Part shown: positions 10,863 to 20,540 of the stretch, one piece after another
Position numbering within the stretch: the first letter of the stretch is position 1
How the letters are laid out: the number at the start of each line of letters is the position of its first letter
NCBI GenBank assembly: GCA_023362775.1
Contig: JALMGJ010000004.1
Location: forward strand, 49,842,298 to 49,906,297
Direction: 5' to 3'
From: Charina bottae
Lineage: Eukaryota; Chordata; Lepidosauria; Squamata; Charinaidae
Length of the DNA: 64,000 bases
The notes under the pieces: generated by a model
The model's database searches: none
What the model saw: only the letters and a program-made list of their open reading frames with translations
Told to the model about the DNA's origin: nothing
Translations under genes and position numbers: made by a program

Positions 10863-11591
10863 TTGTCACACAGAGCAGAAACCATCCCCACCTCCATGGA
10901 TTCCAAAAAGAATGAAAATCAGCACCTGAGAACAGCTCTGAAGGCCTGTGGATATCCAAATTGGGCCTTCACTAAATCTAAATCTACCAGACCTAAAACA
11001 GTGACAGATAGGGCTGAGACTCAGAGTAAACGGAAGAACCTGGTCATTCCTTACATGGCTGGCGTGTCTGAAAAGATAAAAAGGATATTTGGCAAACACC
11101 ACATACCTGTATATTTCAAACCCACCAACACACTGAGACAGAGGCTTGTACACCCCAAAGATCAAACTCCAAAACACAAGAAAAGCAATGTAGTGTATGC
11201 AGTCCAGTGCAGTGAGGAGTGCTCTGAACTCTACATTGGAGAAACCAAACAACCTTTGTACAGGAGGATGGCCCAACACAGGAGAAGTAACACCACAGGA
11301 CCAGAGTCAGCAGTTTATCTTCATCTAAAGGAAAAAGGACACTCATTTGAGGACATTAATGTTCACATTTTAGACAGAGAAGATAGGTGGTTTGAGAGAG
11401 GGGTCAAGGAATCCATTTATGCCAACTTGGAAAATCCTTCCTTGAATAGAGGTGGGGGCCTCAGGCACAATCTTTCCCCTATTTTCCTTCCTGCTTTGTC
11501 TTCTGTGCCTAAGAAGATTAAGACAATTTCACAAGCTCAACAGCAGCATGGTAATCTTAACGATCCTCCTTTAGATGATAAAGGGACTTAG
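10863..11591 (+). pseudogene. Penelope RT-linker plus GIY-YIG endonuclease, open 242 codons
   Basis: This is the C-terminal part of a Penelope-like ORF; the endonuclease makes the nick that primes reverse transcription at the target. The N-terminal residues LSHRAETIPTSMD belong to the linker after the RT thumb, and the open frame extends a little further 5' (GVIRTLSHRAE). The nuclease covers about residues 109-205: VVYAVQC (GIY position), LYIGETKQPLYRR (YIG and catalytic Arg), MAQHRR, a Glu in FERGVKE and Asn in NPSLNR. The frame has no stop, and key residues are intact. It is nevertheless a 5'-truncated copy without RT and cannot transpose alone. The start at 10,863 is not a real initiation site; it is just the first possible codon in the remaining frame. 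Confidence 0.85.
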
Positions 11592-11689
11592 AAATAACAT
11601 CTCAAAATAACCATGACCTAGCCCCAGGTGCAAGGTCACACAGCCACCTAGAAATATATTTAAGGATTCCCTTACTAACTTTGCTCAGA

Positions 11690-11720
11690 CTGAAGAAGCT
11701 CCTTGGATAAGGAGCGAAAC
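11690..11720 (+). ncRNA. hammerhead-ribozyme-like core in the Penelope 3' region
   Basis: Seen directly: CTGAAGA, one extra A, a perfect 7-bp stem GCTCCTT/AAGGAGC closed by GGAT, then GAAAC. This matches the hammerhead core order CUGANGA - stem II - GAAA, followed by GTT that could supply stem III in a dimer. CTCAG (11,684-11,688) and CTGAG (11,728-11,732) can form stem I. Penelope-like elements are known to carry hammerhead motifs (family knowledge). The extra A after CUGANGA is off-consensus, so activity is doubtful. The mirror copy lies at about 10,217-10,250 on the minus strand. Confidence 0.5.
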
Positions 11721-11834
11721 GTTTCCACTGAGAAAATAGAAATCCAGTTGACATGATTCAAGCTACAGACAATTCCACCTGGATGACTGAGAACCTTCAT
11801 AGACACTAGAGGGATATAACATCTAATATGGGGG

Positions 11835-11913
11835 TTTGTTATGGGGACCCCAAAAGTAATTTATCTAGAGAAAAGAAATCTTGCACAAAAACTTTTGGGG
11901 TCCCCATAACAAA
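11835..11913. repeat. foldback: perfect 22-bp arms, 35-bp loop
   Basis: Arms 11,835-11,856 and 11,892-11,913 (TTTGTTATGGGGACCCC... and its complement) are perfectly complementary. The loop contains CTAGAGAAAAGAAA and CTTGCACAAAAA. The same words form the foldback at 9,947, so the two flanks of the Penelope block are rearranged copies of one sequence. Confidence 0.9.
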
Positions 11914-12110
11914 GCAGCATAACCAAATAGTATATACATTTTTCTTCCATATAGTCAAGTTACACAGAAAAGCTTTAAGTATTACAGGATATGAATGAGT
12001 TAAACTTCTAGAGTGTATCCAAGTGGTACCCTCTGACTTTAAAAATGAACAGGGAAAAGATTATACAGTATTTGGGCATTTCCGCCAACCTTAAAAAGCT
12101 GCTTCAGGAG

Positions 12111-12230
12111 ATTCTGCCCCAACCCCTGAAGCAGTTTGGGAGAAATCTTGGTATGCTGAAAAGACATGAAATTGCCTTCTTCTTTGTTCTATGATTGGTT
12201 AATTATATCAGCAGAACACTAGAGGGATAT
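12111..12230. repeat. 120-bp direct repeat, right copy
   Basis: Right-hand copy of 10,041-10,160, ending in the same acactagagggatat and continuing aacatctaatatta. That continuation is also seen after the Penelope right end (11,818-11,831), so this copy represents the uninterrupted pre-insertion flank. Confidence 0.9.
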
Positions 12231-12239
12231 AACATCTAA

Positions 12240-13560
12240 TATTAGCAAAGTTCTTATTAATCTAGTAATAAAAACATATTTTATGCAAATAATCTAAATA
12301 AACAAATCTAACATAGATTAACCATTGAGGCATTTTCACTGTTATTCTCTTTTCAGATTTTTAAAACCAAACTTCTGCTTGGCATTAACATTTGGAAAAG
12401 TAATAAAAAGCCACTCATCGGAGCAAGATCAATTCTTAGGTTCTTCTGCTGGCTTTGTATTTCCTGTTATTCATGAAACAGTATATCCAATTTCCATTTT
12501 TAGAAAATTTTTGACCAAAATTTATCAACAGCTAAATGCTTCCAGCTGCTGTTCCAAATAAAGCAGAAGCCAGATTTGCATAATAGAGATATTTGCTGAG
12601 CAAACAAACATTTGATCCAACATTTGGCTACCATTTTGCTCTACACTTTGAATATGAGGGAAATATGCAATTAATCAAGTAAGTAAACATAATAATTTGT
12701 TTTTATTAAGCAAACAAAAGAACCATTATAAAGCAAACTAAGCAAACCATTACCATGCTGTGGCATTTTTGAAATTTTACCTTCAAAACTGCAAATCTAT
12801 ACTTTTCTGTACAAATGCTATTTTGGATATAAATATTTAACATGGCTGTTCAAGACTGTTTGCATTTTTCATCAAGATTACATACATATTCATTAGCATT
12901 CTGTTCTTAGAAATTTTTCATGGTTTGGGGGTTCGTTTTCTTTTTAACCTTACATCATCATCATCATTTATAGTTTCTTTTTTTTACAAGATCATTCTTA
13001 AAACGTTTTAAAAATTCAAAGTCTACATAAACTGGAAAGTTATATCTATAAAAGGGGTAGCTGAATATTTATGAAAAGGGTATTTCAAAATGCTGAAGAA
13101 TGAAACAAATTAGGCAGAATACAACTTTGGTCTTTATTTCCAGTGGCCAGTTAGGGATCACAGCACATAAAAGGCAAACCCATCTCATTTCTGTTAGGAT
13201 TTTTTTTTATAAGTCTCCTGCTAGTCTTCCTAATATTGAGTCCAAGATAAGACATTCTTTCAAAAGCTTTCTTGAATTAATATTGGAATTAGCATTAACA
13301 TTTCACATACTTCTTCTCTCAAGCCTCTGTTCTACCTGTCCAGATATTTCTGTATATTTATTTATTTACTTATTTTCTTTATTCCCACAATAATCTTATG
13401 ACTCTTGATGGTATACACAATATGAAAAGAAAAACTGAGAACTTCCACAGTGGGATTAAAACACAAACAACGTTTAAAAAGAATAAAAACAAACCACCAC
13501 ACACACTGTAAAATTTAAGAAGTAAAGATGTAAAACAACATAGTAAGTGAGTGAAAACCA
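12240..13560. other. AT-rich DNA, nothing firm
   Basis: An open stretch at 12,325-12,561 (78 codons) follows a pyrimidine tract ending in CTTTTCAG, but no family similarity or donor supports an exon. Otherwise AT-rich and featureless. Confidence 0.4.
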
Positions 13561-13648
13561 CTGGAACACTCTCTAGAAAAACTTGGTTTTTAATAACCTT
13601 CTGCATTATTGGAACTGAGAGATAAGGAATATTGTCAGGGGAATACAT

Positions 13649-14177
13649 GAATTTAAGGAAGAAAATTTAAAAGAAAGGATTATAGAAGTCTTGGCATCCT
13701 TGATTGACTGGGAAGAAGATAGAATGACAGATGAATTAGAAAAAAAATTGTATTAATTCTAAATATGCAATGATACACAATAAACCGAGATATATACTGG
13801 TGGAATTTTCTAGAAAAAATACAAGAGATTTGTTTCTGCAAGCACACTTTGACTCAAAACTTAATATCGGAGGAGAAGATATAATTGTGCTTAAAGAAAT
13901 ACCAGTAAGGATCTTAAGAAAGAGAAAGGAATATGCCTTTCTGACAGAAGTCTTGAAAAAAAAATAAAGTCTCTTTTTGCTGGGAAAAATTAGAGTAAGT
14001 TTCTCCTTTCAACAAAAAATATTTAAAATAACTTCGATCCCTAAAGCTAAAGACTTTTTAGTGAGATATAGAACTGACTTGGAGCAGGACACATTTAGAA
14101 TTAAACGAAGGGAGGAAGCAACAAGCAGAGAAGATACGGCTGCCACTTCCAAAGACTATGATGAATTACTTACATAA
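13649..14177 (+). pseudogene. L1 ORF1 C-terminal region, broken
   Basis: ORF1p is the L1 RNA-binding chaperone. The remaining part covers the end of the RRM-like and the C-terminal domain. First ENLKERIIEVLASLIDWEED (frame from 13,649), then after a frameshift in the A-run near 13,745, KPRYILVEFSRKNTRDLFLQ and DIIVLKEIPVRILRKRKEYA. A stop at 13,965-13,967 interrupts before VSFSFQQKIFKI. The frame ends at TAA 14,175-14,177, two bases before the ORF2 start. N-terminal coiled coil and 5' UTR are not recognised, so the copy is 5'-truncated. Confidence 0.8.
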
Positions 14178-16572
14178 AAATGGCATTGAAGTGCTTTTCA
14201 TGGAACATAAATGGAGAATATGCTCCGCAAAAAAGGAAAAAAGTTTTTCATTACTTATATAAATTGAAATATGATGTGATTTGTTTACAAGAGACATATA
14301 TAAAGAAAAAAGATACAAAATATTTAGTAAATAAGAATCTGGGACAAGAATCTGTTACAGCTAATTCAAAGAAAATAAATGGAATTGTAGTTTATGTTAA
14401 ACCTTATTTAAAACCATGTTTGTTACTAGCAGATGAGCATGGTAGATATGTAGAGTTATATGGTCTCAAAATTATTATAGTGGGAATATATGCACCAAAT
14501 GATGATAAGAGTAAATTCTATATGAAACTTTTGAATGAATTGTCAGTCTTTTCATATCAAAGTTGGTGTTTGATGGGAGACTGGAATGGAGTTACTTCAC
14601 TATTGACTGACAGAGTATCTGAAAAGCAAATTAAAATTAAGCAAGGGAAACTACTAAAATCTTTTTACTTAATGGATAATTTGGCATTAGTAGATTCATG
14701 GAGACATAAAAATTGAATGGCAAAAGATTATACATTTTATTCAGAGAGGCATAGTTCATTTTCAAGAATAGATATGATATGGATTTCAACAGATTTAGCG
14801 AATAATATTGCCAAAGAGAATATTTTACCAAGGACCTTCTCCGATCATAACCCTGTAAGTATGATAATTAAAAAAACTTCCAGGTTTTTCAGATGGAGGT
14901 TAAATGACTCTATATTACAGAAAGAAAAGGTGGTGGTGGAGGATTGTAAAAGGAAATTAAAGGACTTTTTTGAGATTAACCTGGATAATGAAATAGATAT
15001 AAAAACTATGTGGGATACTAGCAAAGCAGTCATGAGGGGGCACTTTATCTATCATAATTGTAATCTCAAGAAAAAATTCCAACAAAAATTACAAATGGTT
15101 TTGGACCAGATTAATTTAAAAGAGAAAGAGCTACAGAGAAAAACTTCAGATAAGAATATTGTTTATCAACTTAAATTATTACATCAGCAAGTTTCAATAT
15201 TGATGGTGAAAGAAATTGAAATGAAGTTAAAATACGCTAAACAGAGAGATTTTGAATTTGCTAATAAACCAGGGAGATGGTTAGCATACAAATTAAGGAA
15301 AGAAAGGGAGAAGAAAACAATTACTAAAATTCAGGAAGGCAATGGGGAACTATTGGACAACAAAAAATTTTAAAAAGCATTTCACAATTTTTTTTCTAAT
15401 CTATATGAAGAACAGGAAATCTCTTTGGAAAAGATTGATGAATACCTGACCAAACAAAATTTACCAAAACTTTCACAATCACAGAGATTAATATTGAATA
15501 ACCCTATAACCACTTTTGAAATAGTCGAAGCCATAAAGAGAACTAAAGTGGGAAAAGCACCGGGACCTGATGGATTATCTGCAATATATTATAAATGCTT
15601 TGAGGACCAGATTCTTTTACCCTTTAAAAGATTGATGAATTCCATGTTGTTGGGTTCAGCAATGCCAGACACATGGAGGGAAGCAAATATTGCACTCTTA
15701 CTAAAAGGACAGGATCCTTCTTTAATTAGAAATTATAGGCCAATTTCATTGCTAAATAATTATTATAAAATATTTGCCTCAGTGTTAGCAGAAAGAATGA
15801 AAAAAACTTTACAGGAATTTATTCATCATGATCAGTGTGGATTTTTGCCTAAATGACAGCTAAAGGATAATGTAAGAGATACATTAGATATTATAGAATA
15901 TTTACAGTATCATAATGAATGCCAGATGGCCCTTATTTTTCTGGATGCAGAGAAAGCCTTTGACAATTTGAATTGGATCTTTATGTTTAAAGTGTTGGAG
16001 AGTATGGAATTTGGAGAAATTTTTATAAAGGGAATTAAGTCAATTTACACGCATCAAAGAGCTAATATCATTGTAAATGAAGTGTTGACCGAGCCATGCC
16101 AAATACAAAAAGGAACAAGACAAGGATGTCCCTTATCACCCTTGTTGTTTATTTTGGTGCTGAAAGTTTTTAATAGGGATATTAGAAGGGTTGAACAAAT
16201 AAAAGGCTTAAAAATTAAACAAGAGATGTTCAAGTTAAGGACATTCGCTGATGACTTAGTTTTGATGTTACGAGATCCTTTAGACTCTGCTGAACACTTG
16301 ATGAAAAATTTGAAGGAATTTGGGTCATTAGCGGGTCTTAAAGTAAATAGACGAAAAAGAAAAATGTTAATTAAAAATATGACTTTGAAGAACCAAGAAC
16401 TGCTGATGGGTAACACGGGTTTTAAGATTGAAAAAACAATTAGATATTTGGGGGTGATTTTTTCAACTAAAAATAGTGAGTTGTTTCAGAATAATTGTAG
16501 TAAAATTTGGAACGAGGTGAAAAAAGATTTGGCAAGATGGGAAAAATTACATTTATCTCTTATGGGGAGATC

Positions 16573-16670
16573 AAAGTTGTTTTGGACTATTTCCAATTGG
16601 GCAATGACTTTCTCATCCCACCCCCAAATCTCAGCCCCATACAGCATCTGGGCTATGAGTATTACAACTT
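16573..16670 (-). mobile_element. antisense LINE fragment filling a deletion in L1
   Basis: Read on the minus strand it encodes ILIAQMLYGAEIWGWDEK and AQLEIVQNNF. This resembles the AQLLYGAQ...LELVQSKFLR region of the unrelated LINE at 48.4 kb. It replaces roughly 280 bp of L1 ORF2 that should follow LSLMGR. No target duplication is visible, so it looks like a repair patch and not a retrotransposition event. Confidence 0.65.
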
Positions 16671-17317
16671 GAAGGTCATGAATTAAGGTTTGGGTGGCAT
16701 GCCTACATGTGGTACGACAAAGTTAAAGTTAATTAGTTTAAAAATCACTATATCAGGAGTGCCATATTGCGAGTAAGGAACAAATATAAAGCTAGACTGT
16801 CTCCTAATGTACCTTTATGGCTATCACCCCAGGAAGCATTTGTTAGACGAGAAAATGTAGGATAAATAAAGTGGTTAAAGTATAAAAATTTGTTAGTCTT
16901 TGAGGAAAGTAAACCAAATTTCAAAACAAGAGAAAAATTAGAGTTAGAAGATATGTATGTCATTGGTTCACTTCTATGCAATTGTTAGAACACTTCAAAT
17001 TGGATAAAAAGAATTATAGATTTGTTAATGAAATAACTTACCTAGAAACTCAACATTGTAAGAACAAAGAACACGTTATCACTAAGTTGTATAAGATGTT
17101 GTTACAACTGAATTTGGAAGACGAACAAGTCAAAGAATGTATGCTTAAATGGTCTAGAAATTTTGGATATAATATTATGATGGAACAATGGGAAAATATG
17201 TGGATTAAGGGTTTAACATTTATGTTGAATTATAATTTAAAGGAAATTTTTTATAAAATGATGTACCGCTGGTACTTAACTCCCAATAAGTTATCAAAAA
17301 TGTTTAAAGGAGTAACG

Positions 17318-17566
17318 CAGAGCTTTCCAAACTGTGTGTCGCGACACAAAAGTGTGTCGTCACACAACCCGGAAGCGCTGATCATCATCAGCGCTTCCGG
17401 GTTTTCCCACGGCGACACACCAATGGCAGCACGCAAAAACATGAAAGCGTCAGCAGCGCTTCCGGGTTTTTGTGCGCTGCTGCAACGGCAGCACTTCCGG
17501 GTTTTCCCGCGGCGACACACCAACGGTGCTTGGTGTGTCGCCGCGGGAAAACTTTGGAAAGCCCTG
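17318..17566 (+). mobile_element. short hAT element, copy D, inside L1 ORF2
   Basis: Ends CAGAGCTTTCCAAACTG and CTTTGGAAAGCCCTG; perfect 8-bp duplication gagtaacg (17,310-17,317, 17,567-17,574), central TA. It has the palindrome TGTGTCGCGACACA, a 15-bp-stem hairpin at 17,368-17,401 (CCCGGAAGCGCTGAT with a 4-nt loop), and repeated TTTTCCCGCGGCGACACACC-like blocks. It interrupts the L1 coding sequence just before CWKC, so it is younger than the L1. Confidence 0.95.
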
Positions 17567-18279
17567 GAGTAACGAATGTTTGTTGGAAGTGTTCGCAGGG
17601 GGAAGGAACTTTTTACCATCTCTGGTGGACTTGTGATAAAGCAAAAAAAATTTGGGACCAAATATGCATTACCATTCAAAAGATTCTTAAAGTGACTATA
17701 AAATAAAAACCAGAATTGTTTCTATTAGGTATGATGGACAAAGAATTGGAAAAAACAATATGGGACTTTGCTTCTGCACATGATTACTGTGGCTAGAGTA
17801 CTACAGTATATGCTCAACGTTGAAGGATCCACAGATACCCACAATGGAAGAATGGACAATTAAATTAATGGATCTGGCGCAAATGGCAAAGTTAACCTCT
17901 TTGATAAGAGATAATACGGTTTCTAAATTTGTATCTTTATGGCAACCATTTCTGGACTACTTGCTCATGTTAGAAAAAAAATGAAGTTATGGTTTTACTG
18001 ATTAGTGAGTTTGTTTTGATAGAAATAATGTTACTACAGATAAACTAGTGGTAAGAGATTGTGTTATTTAATCATATCTATATCTGTACTAGACATAGTC
18101 GGAAGTCACTCGTTTTGTTTTCGACCTATTCTACACTTATAGTTTGAGCTTTTTTTTTAGCTCTATCTTCTATCTTTACTGTATTCACTGTTTGTATTTT
18201 AATTATACTTTGATAAAATAAAAATTTATGAGCAAAGTGAATTGCAGTACTCTATATGGGTAGTAATGCAGGTATGAGT

Positions 18280-18960
18280 TACTATAACCTAGTGTCCTTC
18301 TGCACCAGGTAAGGGAAAATTGCCACACCAGCTGGAGCTGGGCAAATGGCCATGGTCTTAACCTGCTGTTCAAGTAGGAGCTGTGATTACAGAAGGACCC
18401 AAAATCATGAACCTGACGTACAAACAGCAATTCTGTCTTGTTTAGGTTCACCTTTAGCCTGTTCTCTCCCATCTAGACCCTTACAGCCTCCAGATACCAG
18501 GAAAGAGCATTGACAGCATTTTCCCTACAGCCTGGGGTTGTGGAATATAGTTGGATATCAACAGCATACTAAAGATACTGCATCTCAAACTACTGTATGA
18601 CAATCCCAATAGTTTCATATAAATGTTAAAAAGCAGGGGAGAGCACCACATAAATACTGGGCCATCAGGCAGACTCTCATCTCCCACAACAGGCTGGAAC
18701 TGTCCACTGAGGAAAGGGTAGAATTTCTGTAAAACAGCGCTTCCTATCCCAAACCTCCACAGGCAGCCCAAACTAAAAGGACCAGGAAAAGCATAGTACC
18801 CCCAACAGTATTTTTGTTGGAGTCCCAACAAAGGAGAGCAACCAAAATTTCATACTTCGGCTGCACTCTGGCTGAAAAGGGGCCAGATAACGTACTTTAT
18901 TAGGTACGAGAAGAGAAGGTTGAAAACTGACCTGTAGTCATCAAGAACTTCAGAATCCAG
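18280..18960 (-). mobile_element. CR1/L2-type LINE reverse transcriptase remnant
   Basis: Minus strand. Recognisable pieces are FGIGSAVLQKFYPFLSGQFQ, SPLLFNIYMKLLG (the LSPxLFNxYM block of RT) and MGENRLKVNLNKTELLFV (the region after the YADD motif, which itself is lost). Two open pieces (18,831-18,481 and 18,472-18,203) are separated by a stop. The copy is old and truncated at both ends. Confidence 0.75.
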
Positions 18961-19929
18961 AGACAGCCTCTTCAGTGAAGAACTCAGACAGTGCTTTGGA
19001 TGTCAAAATGGGGTGGAGGTGGAAGCCAGTTGCACCATCCTACCTAACAGGAGGGTTAGGAGCCTGTCAATTCCAAGCTATCAGAGGAGAAAGTAATGTC
19101 TGCATGGTGTCTGTTAATAGTACTCCCAAGGAGTATAGCAGCTCAAATATTTTCTGCCACTAATTGTTGGGCACTGCCTGGATGAGAACAAAGCAAGGGA
19201 TTAGGTAGTCTCATCTGTGGGAACCACAGCCAACCAGACATTAGTGAGATGATGTTTGGGAGGCAGAGGCACTACTACTGTGATATAGGAAAGATGTAAA
19301 TTTGTTTGTGGGAGTTTGTTGTTTTTGATGTGAGGGCCCAGATGAGCAGTTTCCAACAGCAGGAAAATCAGCAATAAAATTATTTTTTCTGGGGGGGTTT
19401 TTGGTAGTCTTTTGAGTTTCACATTTAAAAAAAAAACAGTAACTTCTACTTGAAGCAACAGTTTTAATAAGAATATCTGTACAGGAACACATTGTTTAAA
19501 GGATTTAGGTTAACAACTCCTTTATCCTTATATCTAATCTACAACTATACAACAAATTATGATTGTTACTTTACTATTTATTTGCATAGACATGCTTGGC
19601 ATGTACACACATACACACATGTGTACCTAGAAATGAAAGACATCTCAGGTTTCCTTATCGTAGGAGGGGAGAGAAAATGTGGATATTACAAGTAGAACAT
19701 TCATCAGTCAGGCACAGCTTTTCAACAAGTAGTACATTTATCAGCAAAAAAAAATATTTAAACAGTTGACTCATAGTACAGAAACCAATAAAATTTCATC
19801 AAAATTACTCATCACTTTGCTCTTTTTTTACTCAATAAGAAAGTAGCATTTTAGGCTTACATTTCTTTGTTTTACTTGGAAGTAAGCTGTTTTGAATGAT
19901 ATTTTAAGGATAAAATGGGGTGCACTGTC
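18961..19929. other. no firm feature
   Basis: Possibly the further 5' part of the antisense LINE up to about 19,100, but no motif can be read. The rest is AT-rich with no assignment. Confidence 0.35.
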
Positions 19930-20005
19930 AATTAATTAATTAATTAATTAATTAATTAATTTTATTATTCAAATTTCTATCACCGCCCATCTCCCCCCCA
20001 GGTTC
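19930..20005 (-). mobile_element. CR1/L2-type LINE 3' tip
   Basis: An (AATT)n run (19,930-19,968) followed by the complement of GGGGGGAGATGGGCGGTGATAG, the 3'-terminal motif of the LINE family seen at 20,324-20,540 and 32,615-33,465. Confidence 0.7.
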
Positions 20006-20258
20006 TACGGATCTTATTCTAAACTTCAATGAATTCCTTTCAACTAACTATTCCTACACTGAATACGGTTAAACTAAAAATAAAATGAAGCAATGAATCA
20101 CTCCCTTTGTAGGGTTTGCTGGATGGGTGATGGGAAAGGTGGCTAGAGAAAAATGGAAAGGAAGAAGAGGGAAAGGCAAGAAAGGAATGGCCAGGTTTAA
20201 GGTTGATATTAGAAGGAAGAAAAGGATGGAACAAGAACTGGAAAGAAAATACCCAAGT

Positions 20259-20322
20259 ATACTTAAATGGATATACGTAAATGGATATACTTAAATGGAT
20301 AGTCCATACTTAAATGGATAGT
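20259..20322. repeat. 14-bp minisatellite, about four units
   Basis: Units of the form TATACTTAAATGGA repeated with small changes, immediately before a LINE 3' end. Confidence 0.8.
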
Positions 20323-20323
20323 T

Positions 20324-20540
20324 CCTCCTGGGGGTGGCTGGCGCTGTAATTCACTCCCTATTATATGAGATTTCATCATCCCTTGGATTTTATATTTATT
20401 ATTTTATTTATATTGGTGTGGATTGTAATTGTATATTTATATGTTTTTAACTGTTGATTTTATTGTAAACTGCCCAGAGTCCCCCGTTTGGGGGAGATGG
20501 GCGGTGATAGAAATTTAAATAATAAATAAACAAATCCAGA
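20324..20540 (+). mobile_element. CR1/L2-type LINE 3' end
   Basis: Contains CCTTGGATTTTATATTTA, TTTATTGTAAACTGCCCAGA, then GGGGGAGATGGGCGGTGATA and an (AATAAATA)n tail. The same blocks end the coding LINE at 32.6-33.5 kb. No coding sequence remains. Confidence 0.75.

Larger units (their letters stand above)
10161..11802. mobile_element. Penelope-like element, head-to-head inverted pair
   Basis: Two partial copies of one Penelope-like retroelement face away from a central junction near 10,800: a minus-strand copy (10,161-about 10,799) and a plus-strand copy (about 10,800-11,802). Both end in the same 3' sequence containing AAGGAGCGAAACGTTTC. The 15-bp sequence acactagagggatat lies immediately outside both ends (10,146-10,160 and 11,803-11,817), as expected if the pair was inserted as one unit. 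Penelope elements are known to leave 5'-truncated, inverted or tandem partial copies. Neither copy retains the reverse transcriptase core. The minus copy lacks about 31 bp at its 3' tip and has an internal deletion of roughly 170 bp relative to the plus copy. Confidence 0.85.
14180..17985 (+). pseudogene. L1 ORF2 (endonuclease and reverse transcriptase), inactivated
   Basis: The ATG at 14,180 opens CFSWNING, the start of the APE-type endonuclease. Visible catalytic-site motifs are N9/N11 in SWNING, E38 in ICLQET, D134 and N136 in MGDWN, SRIDMIW and SDHNPV. The RT follows with KAPGPDG, NYRPISLLN, FLDAEKAFD, QGCPLSPLLF and TFADDLVLM. The C-terminal Cys-rich motif CWKC...GTFYHLWWTC lies past the hAT insertion. 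One frame runs from 14,180 to about 16,572 and is broken only by stops at 14,714, 15,371 and 15,854. Then come the antisense patch and deletion, a short continuation (16,676-17,317), the hAT element, and the end near 17,985. Removing the hAT and one target copy restores the frame, showing it inserted into an already fixed L1. Confidence 0.9.
13560..18236 (+). mobile_element. L1 retrotransposon, long copy with ORF1 end and ORF2
   Basis: It starts inside ORF1 (5' limit approximate), runs through ORF2 and a 3' UTR with GGAAGTCACTC and a pyrimidine-rich tail, and ends near GATAAAATAAAAATTTATG. ORF1 and ORF2 are separated by 2 bp, as usual for L1. It carries two later disruptions: an antisense LINE patch at 16,573-16,670 and a hAT insertion at 17,318-17,566. 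Compared with the truncated L1 at 4.2 kb, the part equivalent to about 4,630-4,908 of that copy is missing and replaced by the patch. Confidence 0.9.

Noticed and set aside
12325..12561. 78-codon open frame after a CTTTTCAG acceptor-like site
   Set aside because: No donor, no recognisable similarity; the evidence is weaker than for 29,277-29,535.
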